NCBI GenBank assembly: GCA_027487385.1
Contig: JAIYDS010000297.1
Location: 1 to 48,796 of the forward strand
DNA length: 48,796 nucleotides
Direction of reading: 5' to 3'
From: Acetobacteraceae bacterium
GTDB taxonomy: Bacteria > Pseudomonadota > Alphaproteobacteria > Acetobacterales > Acetobacteraceae
Shown here: piece by piece, positions 26,502 through 35,608 of the stretch
Numbering within the stretch: the stretch's first letter is position 1
Layout: the number at the start of each line of letters is the position of its first letter
Translations under genes and position numbers: made by a program
Notes under the pieces: generated by a model
Database searches by the model: none
Told to the model about the DNA's origin: nothing
What the model saw: the letters and a program-made list of their open reading frames with translations, nothing else

Positions 26502-27308
26502 ATGCAAGCCTGGCGCGCCAGTCTGCCCATGTACAATTTCCCCGAGATGCGGGCCGAGAACGCCGCCTTCTGGGATGCCCTGCGCGCGGAATGGGAGGGG
26601 CCGGGCGAGCTGCCCGAGGCGCTCAGCTTCGACCGCCCGCCCGTGCCCGGCGCCATCGAGGCGGAGAACATCTTCACCCAGGTCTGCGGCTACCCGTTGC
26701 AGACGATTTTTCGCGGCCAGGCGCGGATCCTGGGCGTGCCGACCTACACCGCGCCACATTGCGCGCCGGGGATGCATGCGGCGGTCTTCATCGTGCATGC
26801 GGAGGCGCCGTTCCGGACGCTGGCGGATCTCCGCGGCGCGGATTTCGTCTTCAACAGCCGGCATTCCAATTCGGGGATGAACCTGCCGCGCCTCGCCCTG
26901 GCGCGGCTGGGCGCCCGCGCCCCCTTCTTCGGCCGCATCGCCGAGACCCACAGCCACCCGGCCAATCTGGAGCGGGTCGCGCGGGGCGAGGCGGAAGCGA
27001 CCTGCGTGGACAATGTCACCTACGCCTTCTTCCTGCGCCATCGCCCGGAGATCGGCGCGCAAACCCGCATCCTGGCAGCCACGCCGTCCACGCCCGCCAT
27101 CCCCTTCGTCACCGCCGTGACGACGCCCGAGCCCCTGGCCCTCGCCTTGCAGGCCGCGCTGCTGCGTGTGGGGTCGGCGCCACGCTGGGCCGGGGTGCGG
27201 GAGGGGCTGATGCTGGCCGGCATCCTCCCGCCCGAGGCGGCGGATTACCCGGTCCAGCTGCGGCATGAGGATGAGGCCGCGGCTTTGGGCTACCCCGAAC
27301 TGGCCTAA
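26502..27308 (+). CDS. PhnD-like substrate-binding domain protein without signal peptide
   Basis: A 268-residue protein of the phosphate/phosphonate-type binding fold: ENIFTQVCGYPLQT, PHCAPGMHAAVFIVH, FRTLADLRGADFVFNSRHSNSGMN (with a break) and CVDNVTYAFFLRHRP. Members normally bind ligands in the periplasm for an ABC importer. This one has no signal peptide and no permease or ATPase beside it, so it may be a cytosolic ligand-binding protein (inference). CGGAG seven bases before the ATG supports the start. Divergent from glcD. Confidence 0.75.
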   Translation: MQAWRASLPMYNFPEMRAENAAFWDALRAEWEGPGELPEALSFDRPPVPGAIEAENIFTQVCGYPLQTIFRGQARILGVPTYTAPHCAPGMHAAVFIVHAEAPFRTLADLRGADFVFNSRHSNSGMNLPRLALARLGARAPFFGRIAETHSHPANLERVARGEAEATCVDNVTYAFFLRHRPEIGAQTRILAATPSTPAIPFVTAVTTPEPLALALQAALLRVGSAPRWAGVREGLMLAGILPPEAADYPVQLRHEDEAAALGYPELA

Positions 27309-27377
27309 CCCGGCGCCGATGATGACCGCGCCGGCCCTCGCGCCCTATGCTGCCTGGCCCCCGAGCGAGGATGCCGC

Positions 27378-28343
27378 ATGACCACCCGTCGCCTTGTCCT
27401 GGGCAGCCTCGCGCTGCCCGCCATCGCCCAGGCCCAGGCCCCGCGCCCGACGCGCATCCTGGTCGGCTTCCCGCCCGGCAGCGGCCTGGACCTCATGACG
27501 CGCCTGATCGCCGAGCGCCTGCCGCCCCGGCTGAACCGCCCGGTGCTGGTGGAAAACCGCCCCGGTGGCGGCAGCCGCATCGCGGCCGAGGCACTGGCCC
27601 GCGCGCCGGGAGATGGCAGCATGCTGATGATGGCGCCTATCGTGGTGCCGGTCTTCTTCCCCTTCCTTTATGCCCGCCTGCCCTTTGACCCGGTGCGGGA
27701 CATCGCGCCCGTCGCGATGGTGACGAGCTTCAACTTCGCGCTCGCCGTGCGGGCCGATCACCCGGCGCGCAACCTGGCCGAATTCATCGCCTGGGCGCGG
27801 GCGCAGGGGGATCGCGCCAGCTATGGCTCGCTCTCGGCCGGCACGCCGGCGCATTTCCTGGGCGTGTTGTTCAACCGCGCCACCGGCACGCGGCTGGAGC
27901 ATGTGCCCTATCGCGGCTCCGGCCCCATGGTGCTGGCGCTGCTGGGGGGCGAAATCCCCTGCGGCTTCACCACCACGGCCAGCCTCGTTCCGCATCTGCA
28001 GGATGGCTCGCTGCGCGCGCTCGCCGTGACCGGCGCCAGCCGCTCGCCCCTGCTGCCCGATGTGCCGCGCTTCGCCGAGACCGGGCTCGACCTCGGCGAG
28101 ATGGGCCAGGCCGAGATGTGGTATGGCCTCTTTGCCCCCGGCACCACGCCAGCCGCCGTGATCGAACCCATCGCCGCCGCCGCCCTCGCCGTGGTGGCGG
28201 AACCCGAGACCGAGGCGCGGCTGCGCGCGCTGGATGTGCCGCCACGCCCGCTGGGGCCCACGGAATTCGCCGCCGCGATCCAGGCCGATCTCGCGCGCTG
28301 GGGGCCCATCATCCGCAGCACCGGCTTCCGGCTGGAGGATTGA
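27378..28343 (+). CDS. Bug-family periplasmic binding protein
   Basis: A 321-residue exported binding protein with a short signal peptide ending AIAQAQA. Family features are RILVGFPPGSGLD, ENRPGGGSRIAAEALA, EHVPYRGSGPMV and the C-terminal GPTEFAAAIQADLARWGPIIR. It is a second orphan Bug protein, only distantly similar to the one next to glcF. It lies two bases before the metallo-hydrolase gene, so the two probably serve one catabolic step on an unknown compound. Confidence 0.88.
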   Translation: MTTRRLVLGSLALPAIAQAQAPRPTRILVGFPPGSGLDLMTRLIAERLPPRLNRPVLVENRPGGGSRIAAEALARAPGDGSMLMMAPIVVPVFFPFLYARLPFDPVRDIAPVAMVTSFNFALAVRADHPARNLAEFIAWARAQGDRASYGSLSAGTPAHFLGVLFNRATGTRLEHVPYRGSGPMVLALLGGEIPCGFTTTASLVPHLQDGSLRALAVTGASRSPLLPDVPRFAETGLDLGEMGQAEMWYGLFAPGTTPAAVIEPIAAAALAVVAEPETEARLRALDVPPRPLGPTEFAAAIQADLARWGPIIRSTGFRLED

Positions 28344-28345
28344 GC

Positions 28346-29200
28346 ATGGCCAGCGTCACCTTCATGGGCACGGGCGGCCCGCGCCGCGACCCGCACCGGC
28401 GCGCGACTTCGATTTTGCTGCGCAGCGGGGCGGAGGAAGTGTTGGTGGATTGCGGGCGCGGCGCGCTGCTCGGTTTGGGCGAGGCAGGCGCCAGGATTCC
28501 CGCGCTGCGGCGGATCCTGCTGACGCATCACCACTTCGACCACATCGGCGACCTTTACGACGTCATCCTGAATTCCTGGCTGGAAGGGCGGCGGCATCCG
28601 CTGTTGATCGAAGGCCCGCCCGGCACCAAGGGCATCGTGGATGCGCTGCTGAACCACGTCTATGACCGCGACCTCACCTGGCGCAGCCTGGGCGAGCCCG
28701 CGCATGGCGGCTGGGCACCGGTCGAGGTGCGGGAAATCTGCGCGGGCGAGGCCACCTCCGGCGAGGGCTGGCGCGCCACCGCCGAGGAAATGCGCCATGG
28801 CCATGGCCTGCCGAGCATGACGCCCGCCTTCCTCAGCCGCTGGTTCTGCCATGGCTATCGCTTCGAGATGGCGGGCAAGATCTTCGCCTTCACCGGCGAT
28901 ACGGTGGATTGCCCCGGCCTGCGCCGCCTGGCCGCGGGTGCCGATGTGCTGGCCATCTGCTGCTACGCGGCCAGCAGCGAACTCACCACCGAACATTTCC
29001 GCGCCTTGGCGCAACACACGCTGGCCTGCGGCAACAGCGTGGGAAGGATCGCCACCGCCTGCGGCGTGAAGCACCTAGTGCTGACGCACCACAAGCCCCG
29101 CCCGGATGATTCCTGGCAGGCCGAATTGCTGGCGGAGGTGGCGCGGGATTTCGCCGGGCGGCTCAGCCTCGCCACGGATGGATTCGAGGTCGCGCTGTAG
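28346..29200 (+). CDS. Metallo-beta-lactamase-fold hydrolase (RNase Z/arylsulfatase-like branch)
   Basis: A 284-residue MBL-fold hydrolase. Zinc-binding signature THHHFDHIGD (about 58-67), a further histidine in EMRHGHGLP, the aspartate in FTGDTVDCPG and the last histidine in LTHHKPRPD complete the two-metal site. The N-terminal FMGTGGPRRDPHR is typical of the RNase Z/AtsA-like branch. A tRNA-processing role is unlikely because of the operon with a binding protein; hydrolysis of an imported metabolite is inferred. Confidence 0.8.
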   Translation: MASVTFMGTGGPRRDPHRRATSILLRSGAEEVLVDCGRGALLGLGEAGARIPALRRILLTHHHFDHIGDLYDVILNSWLEGRRHPLLIEGPPGTKGIVDALLNHVYDRDLTWRSLGEPAHGGWAPVEVREICAGEATSGEGWRATAEEMRHGHGLPSMTPAFLSRWFCHGYRFEMAGKIFAFTGDTVDCPGLRRLAAGADVLAICCYAASSELTTEHFRALAQHTLACGNSVGRIATACGVKHLVLTHHKPRPDDSWQAELLAEVARDFAGRLSLATDGFEVAL

Positions 29201-29257
29201 GGTGGAAACCCGGGCTGCCGCGAGGCGTTGTCACGACTTCATCCAAGGAGCCGCTCC

Positions 29258-29806
29258 ATGAATCGTCGAAACATCCTGGCCCATCTGCCCGCCCTCGCGC
29301 TGCTGCCGCTCCTGGCCCATCCGGCCAGCGCCGCCACGCGACGGGAGATTGACGCCGAGGTCGCCAGCGCGCTGGACACGCTGCGCGGCATGGACAACAC
29401 GCGGCCCCTCTTCGCGGCCGCCCATTCCATCCTGGTGTTCCCGCGCATCCTGAGCGGCGGGTTCATCATCGGCGGGCAATATGGTGAGGGCGCGCTGGTC
29501 CGCGGCAGCGAGATCCAGGGCCATTACCGCATCGCCGGCGCCAGCTTCGGCCTGCTCGCCGGGGCGCAGACCTCGGGCATCGCCATGTTCTTCATGACGG
29601 AGGCCGCGCTGGCGGCGCTGATGGCGGCGGATGGCTGGGAAATCGGCACCGGCCCTTCCGTCGTCGCGCTCGACCAGGGCGTCCAGGCGAATGTGACCGC
29701 GACCACGCTGCGCGAGCCGGTCTATGCCATCACCTTCGGCCAGCGCGGGTTGATGGCGGCGCTGGCGCTGAACGGGACCAAGATCACCCGCTTCCGACCG
29801 GAATAA
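29258..29806 (+). CDS. Exported SYLF/Ysc84-domain lipid-binding protein
   Basis: A 182-residue protein with a cleavable signal peptide (ending HPASAATRR) and a SYLF domain: ASALDTL, AAHSILVFPRILSGGFIIGGQYGEGAL (one block), YRIAGASFGLLAGAQ and TKITRF near the end. Such domains bind phosphoinositides in eukaryotes; bacterial homologues are periplasmic and of unknown role. AAGGAG seven bases before the ATG fixes the start. Confidence 0.85.
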   Translation: MNRRNILAHLPALALLPLLAHPASAATRREIDAEVASALDTLRGMDNTRPLFAAAHSILVFPRILSGGFIIGGQYGEGALVRGSEIQGHYRIAGASFGLLAGAQTSGIAMFFMTEAALAALMAADGWEIGTGPSVVALDQGVQANVTATTLREPVYAITFGQRGLMAALALNGTKITRFRPE

Positions 29807-29824
29807 GGCGGGCGGCGCGCCGCC

Positions 29825-30463
29825 TCAGAACAGCGGCGGCGCGACCCATTTCTGGAAGCCCGGGCGCTCGCCCAGGCGGCCATACCAGGCGGCGAGCCGG
29901 GGGAAATCGGGCATGCCGGGCACCCGCACCTCCGGCCCGAACCAGCGGCGCGCGAAGCAGCCCAGGACGATATCGGCCAGGGTGAAGCCCGCGCCCTCGA
30001 TGAAGGGCCGCCCATCGCCGAGCCGCGCCTCCAGGATGGCCCAGCAGGCCGCGCTGTTCGTCACGGCGGTCTTGACCGCCTTCATGTCGCGCTTGGCCGC
30101 GGGCGTGCGGACCAGGTTCCAGAACAGGTCGCGCTCGGCCGGCGAGAGGGTGGAGAGCTGCCAATCCAGCCAGCGATCCACGCTGGCGCGGGCGCCGGCT
30201 TCCTCGGGATAGAGGCCGCGCGCATCGCCGCCCACCATCATGCAGAGATAGCGGCAGATGCTGTTGCTCTCCCACAGTTCCACGCCGCTGTGGCGCAGGG
30301 ATGGGATGCGGCCATTGGGGTTCAGCGCGCGGTATTCGGGCGTGTCCACCACGCCATGCTCCATACCGGCGTCGAGACGCTCATAGGGCTGGCCAAGCTC
30401 TTCCAGAACCCAGAGGGGTTTCCAGACATTGACGCTGTTGGCTCGGCCGTAGAGCTCGATCAT
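29825..30463 (-). CDS. Glutathione S-transferase family protein
   Basis: A 212-residue cytosolic GST. The thioredoxin-like N-terminal domain (1-80) has MIELYGRANSVNVWKPLWVLEE, the cis-proline in NGRIPSLRH and the glutathione-binding Glu-Ser in ELWESNSICRYL. The helical C-terminal domain has FIEGAGFTLADIVLG. The serine in RANSVNV may be the catalytic residue. The ATG at 30461-30463 is preferred over a GTG one codon upstream. Substrate unknown. It lies downstream of the RTX protease on the same strand, with a hairpin between. Confidence 0.88.
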   Translation of the reverse strand: MIELYGRANSVNVWKPLWVLEELGQPYERLDAGMEHGVVDTPEYRALNPNGRIPSLRHSGVELWESNSICRYLCMMVGGDARGLYPEEAGARASVDRWLDWQLSTLSPAERDLFWNLVRTPAAKRDMKAVKTAVTNSAACWAILEARLGDGRPFIEGAGFTLADIVLGCFARRWFGPEVRVPGMPDFPRLAAWYGRLGERPGFQKWVAPPLF

Positions 30464-30540
30464 CACGGGGGATCCATCAAAAGGGCGGCCCGGCGTTTCG
30501 GCCGGCGGACCGATGGATCATTGTCTATCCGAACCAGCTT

Positions 30541-30575
30541 GGGTGCAAGCGGCGGAGTCCCCGCCGCTTGCACCC
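30541..30575 (-). terminator. Strong 15-bp hairpin after the RTX protease gene
   Basis: Arms 30541-30555 and 30561-30575 are perfectly complementary (GGGTGCAAGCGGCGG and its reverse complement) around a five-base loop. It begins eight bases past the protease stop. No U-run follows, so it may act as a Rho-assisted terminator or as a 3' stabiliser. Confidence 0.6.
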
Positions 30576-30583
30576 CCCTCCCC

Positions 30584-33500
30584 TCACAGGAAGAAATCCG
30601 TGATGGCCATGCTGCGGATATTGACCATGACGGTGATGGCCATGTCCTCCGCGCCGTCCCCATCCAGGTCCATCCGCACGCGGTGCGTGCCGCCCGGGAA
30701 GCTCACCACGCTGAGTTCCCCGGCAGCCCCGGTGAAATCCCCGGTGATCCAGGTGAAGGCCTGATCCCCCTCCAGATAGGGGTTCGCATCAATCCCGCGC
30801 AGGTCGATCCGCTCCTGCAGCGCGCGCGAGAAATCCGTGATCACATCCCGCCCCGAAAGCCGCGGCAGGCTGTCCTCGGCCGTGCGGAAGATGAAGCGGT
30901 CCACCCCCGCCCCGCCGGTCAGCACATCGCCGCCGCCGCCGCCCTCCAGCGTGTCATTCCCCTCGCCGCCGATCAGCGTGTCATTCCCGGCGCCACCCAC
31001 CAGCAGGTTCGCCAGCCCATCGCCCGTCAGGCGGTCGGCAAAGCCCGAGCCCGTCAGGTTCTCGAAGCCCGAGAGCACATCCAGCCCCGCACCGCCCGTC
31101 GCCTGCGCGCCCAGCAGCGCCAGGCTGACCGTGACGGCGCCCAGCGCATCGGCGTAGCTCACCATGTCCTCGCCACCGCCGCCCGAGAGGCTGTCATCGC
31201 CAGCCCCGCCCAGCAGCGTGTCATTGCCCGTGCCGCCGACCAGCGTGTCATTCCCCTCGCGGCCGGCCAGGCTGTCATCGCCCTCGGCGCCATCGAGCAG
31301 GTTCGCCACCGCGCTGCCCAGGATCGTGTCGCCGCTGGCACGGCCGATCACATCCTCGATGCCGGAATAGGCATCGCCCGCCGCCTCGCCCGCCGTGCCG
31401 CCGCTGTTCAGATCCACGGCCAGCGCGATGTTGGAGAGGAAGGTCAGCAGGTCCCGCCCCTCGCCGCCCAGCAGGCTGTCCGCGCCCGCGCCGCCTTGCA
31501 GCGTGTCATCGCCCGCACCGCCGAGCAGCGTGTCATTCCCGGCATTGCCGTTGAGGAAATTGGCCTGGTCATCGCCGGTGATGGCATCGGCGAAGGCGCT
31601 GCCCAGCACGGCCTCGATGCCCTGGAAGCGGTCGCCCTGCGCATCGCCGAGCGTGCCGCCGGTGGCGAGGCTGAGCGCCACGGCGGCGCCGGCGGTGAAG
31701 TAGGAGGCGCTGTCGAAGCCCTCGCCGCCGATGAGGCTGTCGGCGCCGGTGCCGCCGGCCATGGTGTCGGCGCCCTCATTGCCCTCGATGGTGTCATCGC
31801 CCGAGCCGCCCTGGATCACGTCATCCCCGGCCAGGCCGCGGATGGAATCGGCGAAGGAGGTGCCGGTGAGCGTGTCATTCGCCGCGGTGCCGGTGATGAT
31901 GTCATCCTCGCGGATGACGCCGGTGGCGCTGGCGGTGGTGATGGAGGTGCCGGCGCTGGGGTTGGAGAGGGTGACGGTGAAGCCCTCATCGCCCTCGAAG
32001 CGCGTGTCGCCGGCGATCTGGACGGTGATGGTCTGGGTGGTTTCGCCGGCGGCGAAGGTGAGGGTGCCGCGCTGGGCGGTGGTGCCGCCGGTGAAATCGG
32101 CGGAGGCGGCGGGGCGGGCGCCGCTGCCGGTGGTGGCCCAGGCGACGCTGGAGGTGCCGGAGAGGTCGCCGCTGCGGGTGACGATGAAGGTGAAGGCGGT
32201 GGGGCCGGACTGGCCCTCGGCGCGGTCGGCGTTGAGGGCGGCGATGGCGAGGGAGGCGGTGGGAGCCTCGAGGCTGGCGGTGGCGACATCGCCATCGCTG
32301 AAGCGCAGCACCTCGATGCCTTGCAGCCGATCCGTGCCGAGCAGCGGGCCAGGGCGCAGATCGGTAACCAGGAAGCCACCACCGCTGCTGTGGATCTGGA
32401 ACTGCGCGCGGTCGCCCTGGAACACCGCAACATCTCCCGTCCCGGTGCCGCCGTCGAGCGAATCATCCCCGGCGTCGCCGGTCAGCGTGTCGTCGCCTGC
32501 GCCGCCCGCGAGGGTGTCCTGGCCGTCGCCGCCATCGAGGAGGTCAGCCCCGCTCCGCGCCAGCAGGCGGTCATTGCCCGCCCCGCCCGACAGCGTGTCA
32601 TCGGACGCATCATCCGCGGCGGTGAGGAGCAGCAGATCCTCGTTGTCGGAGAGCACATCATCGCCCGCGCCGCCGCTGAGCGCATCAGCACCAAGGCCGC
32701 CTTCCAGGGAGTCGTGCCCATCGCCGCCCTCCACCGTATCGTCACCGCCATAGGCGGAGACATAGTCGTTGCCACCTCGGCCCAGGATGCGGTTGCCCGC
32801 CTCGCTGCCGCCCAGGCTGTCATTCCCGGCGCCGCCCATCAGCCCTTCGGGACGGTCCAGCCAAGCATCGCCCTGGGCATGCCCGCCGGCGGCGATATAG
32901 GCGCGGATATCGGCCAGAACGCCCGCCGTGTCGCTCCGGTAGTCGGCATAGTCGAAGCCAAGCCCGAAGGTCAGGACATCGGCGCCATCGCCGCCCTCGA
33001 TCACATTGTCCCCATGGCCGCCGGTGAGCGTGTCATTGCCGCCCTGGCCATAGAAGGAGAGATACTCCCCATTTGCCGTGAAGCGATCCCCACCCGCGCC
33101 CCCGCGGGCCATCTCGAAGCCGATGACCTGGAAGATGCCCTTGCCATCCACCGCAAAGCTGTTGGTGGCCCAGTTGAAGACACCGGCGAGGCCACCCACG
33201 GCCAGGGTATCGAATTGGCCCAGGGAGGCGCCGCCATCGCCATTCACTGAAAGCTCGTTGCCGGTGACGATGATCACGTCATCTCCCTGCTCGCCCGCAA
33301 TCACATCGCCATCGCCGCGCCCGCCGATGGTGTCGTTGCCCGCGCCGCCGCGAAAGTAATTGGCTTCATTCGCACGGCCGTAGAGCTCATCAGCAAAGGG
33401 TGTCCCCTCGATATCCTCGATCGAAAAGAGCCTGAGCGGGTTGAGGCTGAGAACGGGGCTGAAGAGGCCCGGCGCGAAGTCGATATAGATGGGCCCGGCC

Positions 33501-35608
33501 AGGTCGGCGAAGGAGACGAGGTCGAAGCCGCCGCCGCCCTGGAACTCATCATCGCCGCCGCCGCCATAGAGGGTGTCGTCGCCGAGATCACCTTGCAGGA
33601 TGTCATTGCCGAGGCCGCCGAAGAGCTGGTCATTGCCGTCGCCGCCGTTGAGCGTGTCCTCGCCGCCCAGCCCCATCAGGACGTCATGCCCGCCCGGGCC
33701 GCCGTGGATGAGGTTGGCGTCGAGACTCCCCCGCAGCGTGTCTCCAAAGCCCGAGCCGGTGAGGTTCTCGATGGAGTCGTAAACGTCTCCCGCCGCCTCG
33801 CCCGTGTTCAGCGCAGGGTTGATGAGGTCCGCAGTCACGGGGCCCGTCGCCATGTCATAGCTGGCGGTGTCGGTGCCCTCACGGCCTTCGAGCCGGTCGG
33901 CGCCCGAACCGCCGTTCAGCGTGTCATCGCCCAGCGCCCCTTGCAGCGTGTCGTTGCCGCCGAAACCCATCAACAGGTCATTGTCGGGCGCGAGCAAGGT
34001 GACGGGCCTGGAATCGCCGCCCCGAATGCGGTTCGCGCCATCATCGCCGATCAGGGTGTCGTTGTAGACGGAGCCGAGAAGGTTTTCGACGCCGGCGAAC
34101 CAATCGCCCGCGGCTTCGCCGACGCCAAAGCCGCCAGGGGCGGTGACGCGCAGATCCGCCCAGACGCGGCTGAGGGCATATTGGTAGGTGACCCAGTCCC
34201 GATCGCCCCCGCCGCCATTCAGGAAGTCCGCGCCGCCACGCCCGTCCAGCCAGTCATCCCCGTTCATGCCATGGAGCATGTTGGCGAAGTCATTGCCGTT
34301 CAGCGTGTCATCAAAGGCGCTGCCGCGCAGATTCTCGATGGAGTTGTAGAGATCGCCCTGGGCCTCGCCCGTGTTGAACCCGTTCGTGAGGAGGTCCGCC
34401 ATCACGCCGGCGGCGGCGTTGCGATAGCTCGCCGTGTCGCGGCCCTCCTTCCCGTCCAGCGAATCAGGACCTACGCCGCCTTCCAGCTCGTTATCGGCGT
34501 CGTTACCGATCAGCGTATCGGTCCCGCCGCCGCCGCGTGCATTCTCGATCCGCGCGTCGATGCCAAAACGCGCCTCCGGCTGGAAGGCGATGGAGAGGTT
34601 TTGCAGCAGGCCGCCGACTGAGGAGAAGGTTCCTGGCCGCAGATCCACGGTCTGGTTCATGGTCCAGCCGGAGACGTCGATCGTGTCGCTGCCGCCGGCA
34701 TCGTAGATGGACACCACGGGATAAGGGTTGTTGGTGAAGTCAAAGACCACCCGTCCCGCGGTGGCATTGAAGCCGTAGGTCGTGTCGCTGGTGCGCGTCG
34801 TCGGGTCGGGGTCGTATTTCCGTTGGATCGCGGCGATGTCGTAGAGCATCGGCGTCTGCGGGTAGGTGATCAGGAAAGGACTCCCGAAGACGGGATGGCC
34901 TGGGTCAATTCTCGGGTTCGGGCGGGCGAGTGAGACACCGGACCCATCCGATCCGGCATTGAAATACGACATCAGGGTGTATTGGCGCGTGTCCTGCCTG
35001 AACTCCGCATGGGTGGCGTAGGTGATATTGCCGCCATCGCCCGCATCATAGCCCCCGGGGTGGAACAGGCCGAGCGCATGCCCGATCTCGTGCAGGAAGA
35101 TCTCCATCGCACGCTCGCCGTAAATGACCGGTCGGTGATATTCTGCCCAGCCATTGTTCAGCCAGATCTGCGCCGTGACGAAGCCCTCGTCATCCCCATC
35201 ACCGACACCCTCCGTGTCGGACGCCATGTAGGAGCCGTTGTCTTTCGTCTCGTTGGAGAAGGCCAGTGTGATCTGCGCGTCGGCGGTGAAGCTATTGTAG
35301 AGCTTCATCTTCATCAGGTCATCCCAGAGGCCGAACGCCTCGAAGACCTGGCCGGTGTATTCGGACCGCCAGACGAAGCCCTCCTCCTCTTCGGCGCCGA
35401 TGCCGATGATGTCGCCCAGATCCTCGCCGAAGTTATCGACCAGGTCGGAATCCGGCGCGGTGAGGGGAAAGGCGAAGCTGACCTCCGCTGGATAGGGCAG
35501 GCCATCCGCCGTCCAGCTCCGCATGAACCAGTCCCCCTCATCGGGCCCGGTGTTGACGACGAGATTGTGGATGATCTGCTCGTGGGTGAAGACGGGCTTT
35601 TCGGCCAT
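30584..35608 (-). CDS. Giant serralysin-like RTX metalloprotease with Calx-beta domain
   Basis: A 1,674-residue secreted protein. The metzincin domain (about 1-330) has the zinc motif HEIGHALGLFHP (173-184; His173, His177, His183, Glu174) and the Met-turn LMSY (Met213, Tyr215). Calcium-binding GGxGxDxLx repeats fill about 365-1100 and 1235-1565, interrupted by a Calx-beta domain (about 1113-1235). Spacers of about 55 residues recur at least seven times (pattern SY-x3-A-x2-V-x-A-DL ... GEAxGD ... IENLxGSxFxDTL). The end (about 1570-1674) is a peptidase-M10 C-terminal domain finishing ITDFFL, a type I secretion signal. There is no Sec signal peptide. GGAG supports the ATG. Serralysins have about 480 residues, so this is much longer. 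No type I exporter genes or inhibitor are nearby. Confidence 0.93.
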   Translation of the reverse strand: MAEKPVFTHEQIIHNLVVNTGPDEGDWFMRSWTADGLPYPAEVSFAFPLTAPDSDLVDNFGEDLGDIIGIGAEEEEGFVWRSEYTGQVFEAFGLWDDLMKMKLYNSFTADAQITLAFSNETKDNGSYMASDTEGVGDGDDEGFVTAQIWLNNGWAEYHRPVIYGERAMEIFLHEIGHALGLFHPGGYDAGDGGNITYATHAEFRQDTRQYTLMSYFNAGSDGSGVSLARPNPRIDPGHPVFGSPFLITYPQTPMLYDIAAIQRKYDPDPTTRTSDTTYGFNATAGRVVFDFTNNPYPVVSIYDAGGSDTIDVSGWTMNQTVDLRPGTFSSVGGLLQNLSIAFQPEARFGIDARIENARGGGGTDTLIGNDADNELEGGVGPDSLDGKEGRDTASYRNAAAGVMADLLTNGFNTGEAQGDLYNSIENLRGSAFDDTLNGNDFANMLHGMNGDDWLDGRGGADFLNGGGGDRDWVTYQYALSRVWADLRVTAPGGFGVGEAAGDWFAGVENLLGSVYNDTLIGDDGANRIRGGDSRPVTLLAPDNDLLMGFGGNDTLQGALGDDTLNGGSGADRLEGREGTDTASYDMATGPVTADLINPALNTGEAAGDVYDSIENLTGSGFGDTLRGSLDANLIHGGPGGHDVLMGLGGEDTLNGGDGNDQLFGGLGNDILQGDLGDDTLYGGGGDDEFQGGGGFDLVSFADLAGPIYIDFAPGLFSPVLSLNPLRLFSIEDIEGTPFADELYGRANEANYFRGGAGNDTIGGRGDGDVIAGEQGDDVIIVTGNELSVNGDGGASLGQFDTLAVGGLAGVFNWATNSFAVDGKGIFQVIGFEMARGGAGGDRFTANGEYLSFYGQGGNDTLTGGHGDNVIEGGDGADVLTFGLGFDYADYRSDTAGVLADIRAYIAAGGHAQGDAWLDRPEGLMGGAGNDSLGGSEAGNRILGRGGNDYVSAYGGDDTVEGGDGHDSLEGGLGADALSGGAGDDVLSDNEDLLLLTAADDASDDTLSGGAGNDRLLARSGADLLDGGDGQDTLAGGAGDDTLTGDAGDDSLDGGTGTGDVAVFQGDRAQFQIHSSGGGFLVTDLRPGPLLGTDRLQGIEVLRFSDGDVATASLEAPTASLAIAALNADRAEGQSGPTAFTFIVTRSGDLSGTSSVAWATTGSGARPAASADFTGGTTAQRGTLTFAAGETTQTITVQIAGDTRFEGDEGFTVTLSNPSAGTSITTASATGVIREDDIITGTAANDTLTGTSFADSIRGLAGDDVIQGGSGDDTIEGNEGADTMAGGTGADSLIGGEGFDSASYFTAGAAVALSLATGGTLGDAQGDRFQGIEAVLGSAFADAITGDDQANFLNGNAGNDTLLGGAGDDTLQGGAGADSLLGGEGRDLLTFLSNIALAVDLNSGGTAGEAAGDAYSGIEDVIGRASGDTILGSAVANLLDGAEGDDSLAGREGNDTLVGGTGNDTLLGGAGDDSLSGGGGEDMVSYADALGAVTVSLALLGAQATGGAGLDVLSGFENLTGSGFADRLTGDGLANLLVGGAGNDTLIGGEGNDTLEGGGGGDVLTGGAGVDRFIFRTAEDSLPRLSGRDVITDFSRALQERIDLRGIDANPYLEGDQAFTWITGDFTGAAGELSVVSFPGGTHRVRMDLDGDGAEDMAITVMVNIRSMAITDFFL

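Noticed and set aside
26400..27266. N-terminal extension of glcD by about 289 codons
   Set aside because: The frame is open but runs opposite the PhnD-like gene and resembles no oxidase domain; the ATG at 26397-26399 gives the family length.
30290..33250. Open frame of 986 codons on the plus strand antisense to the RTX protease
   Set aside because: It mirrors the Gly/Asp-rich repeat codons of the real gene, giving a repetitive Ala/Val/Arg/Gly product with no domain. The minus-strand gene has intact catalytic, Calx-beta and secretion domains.
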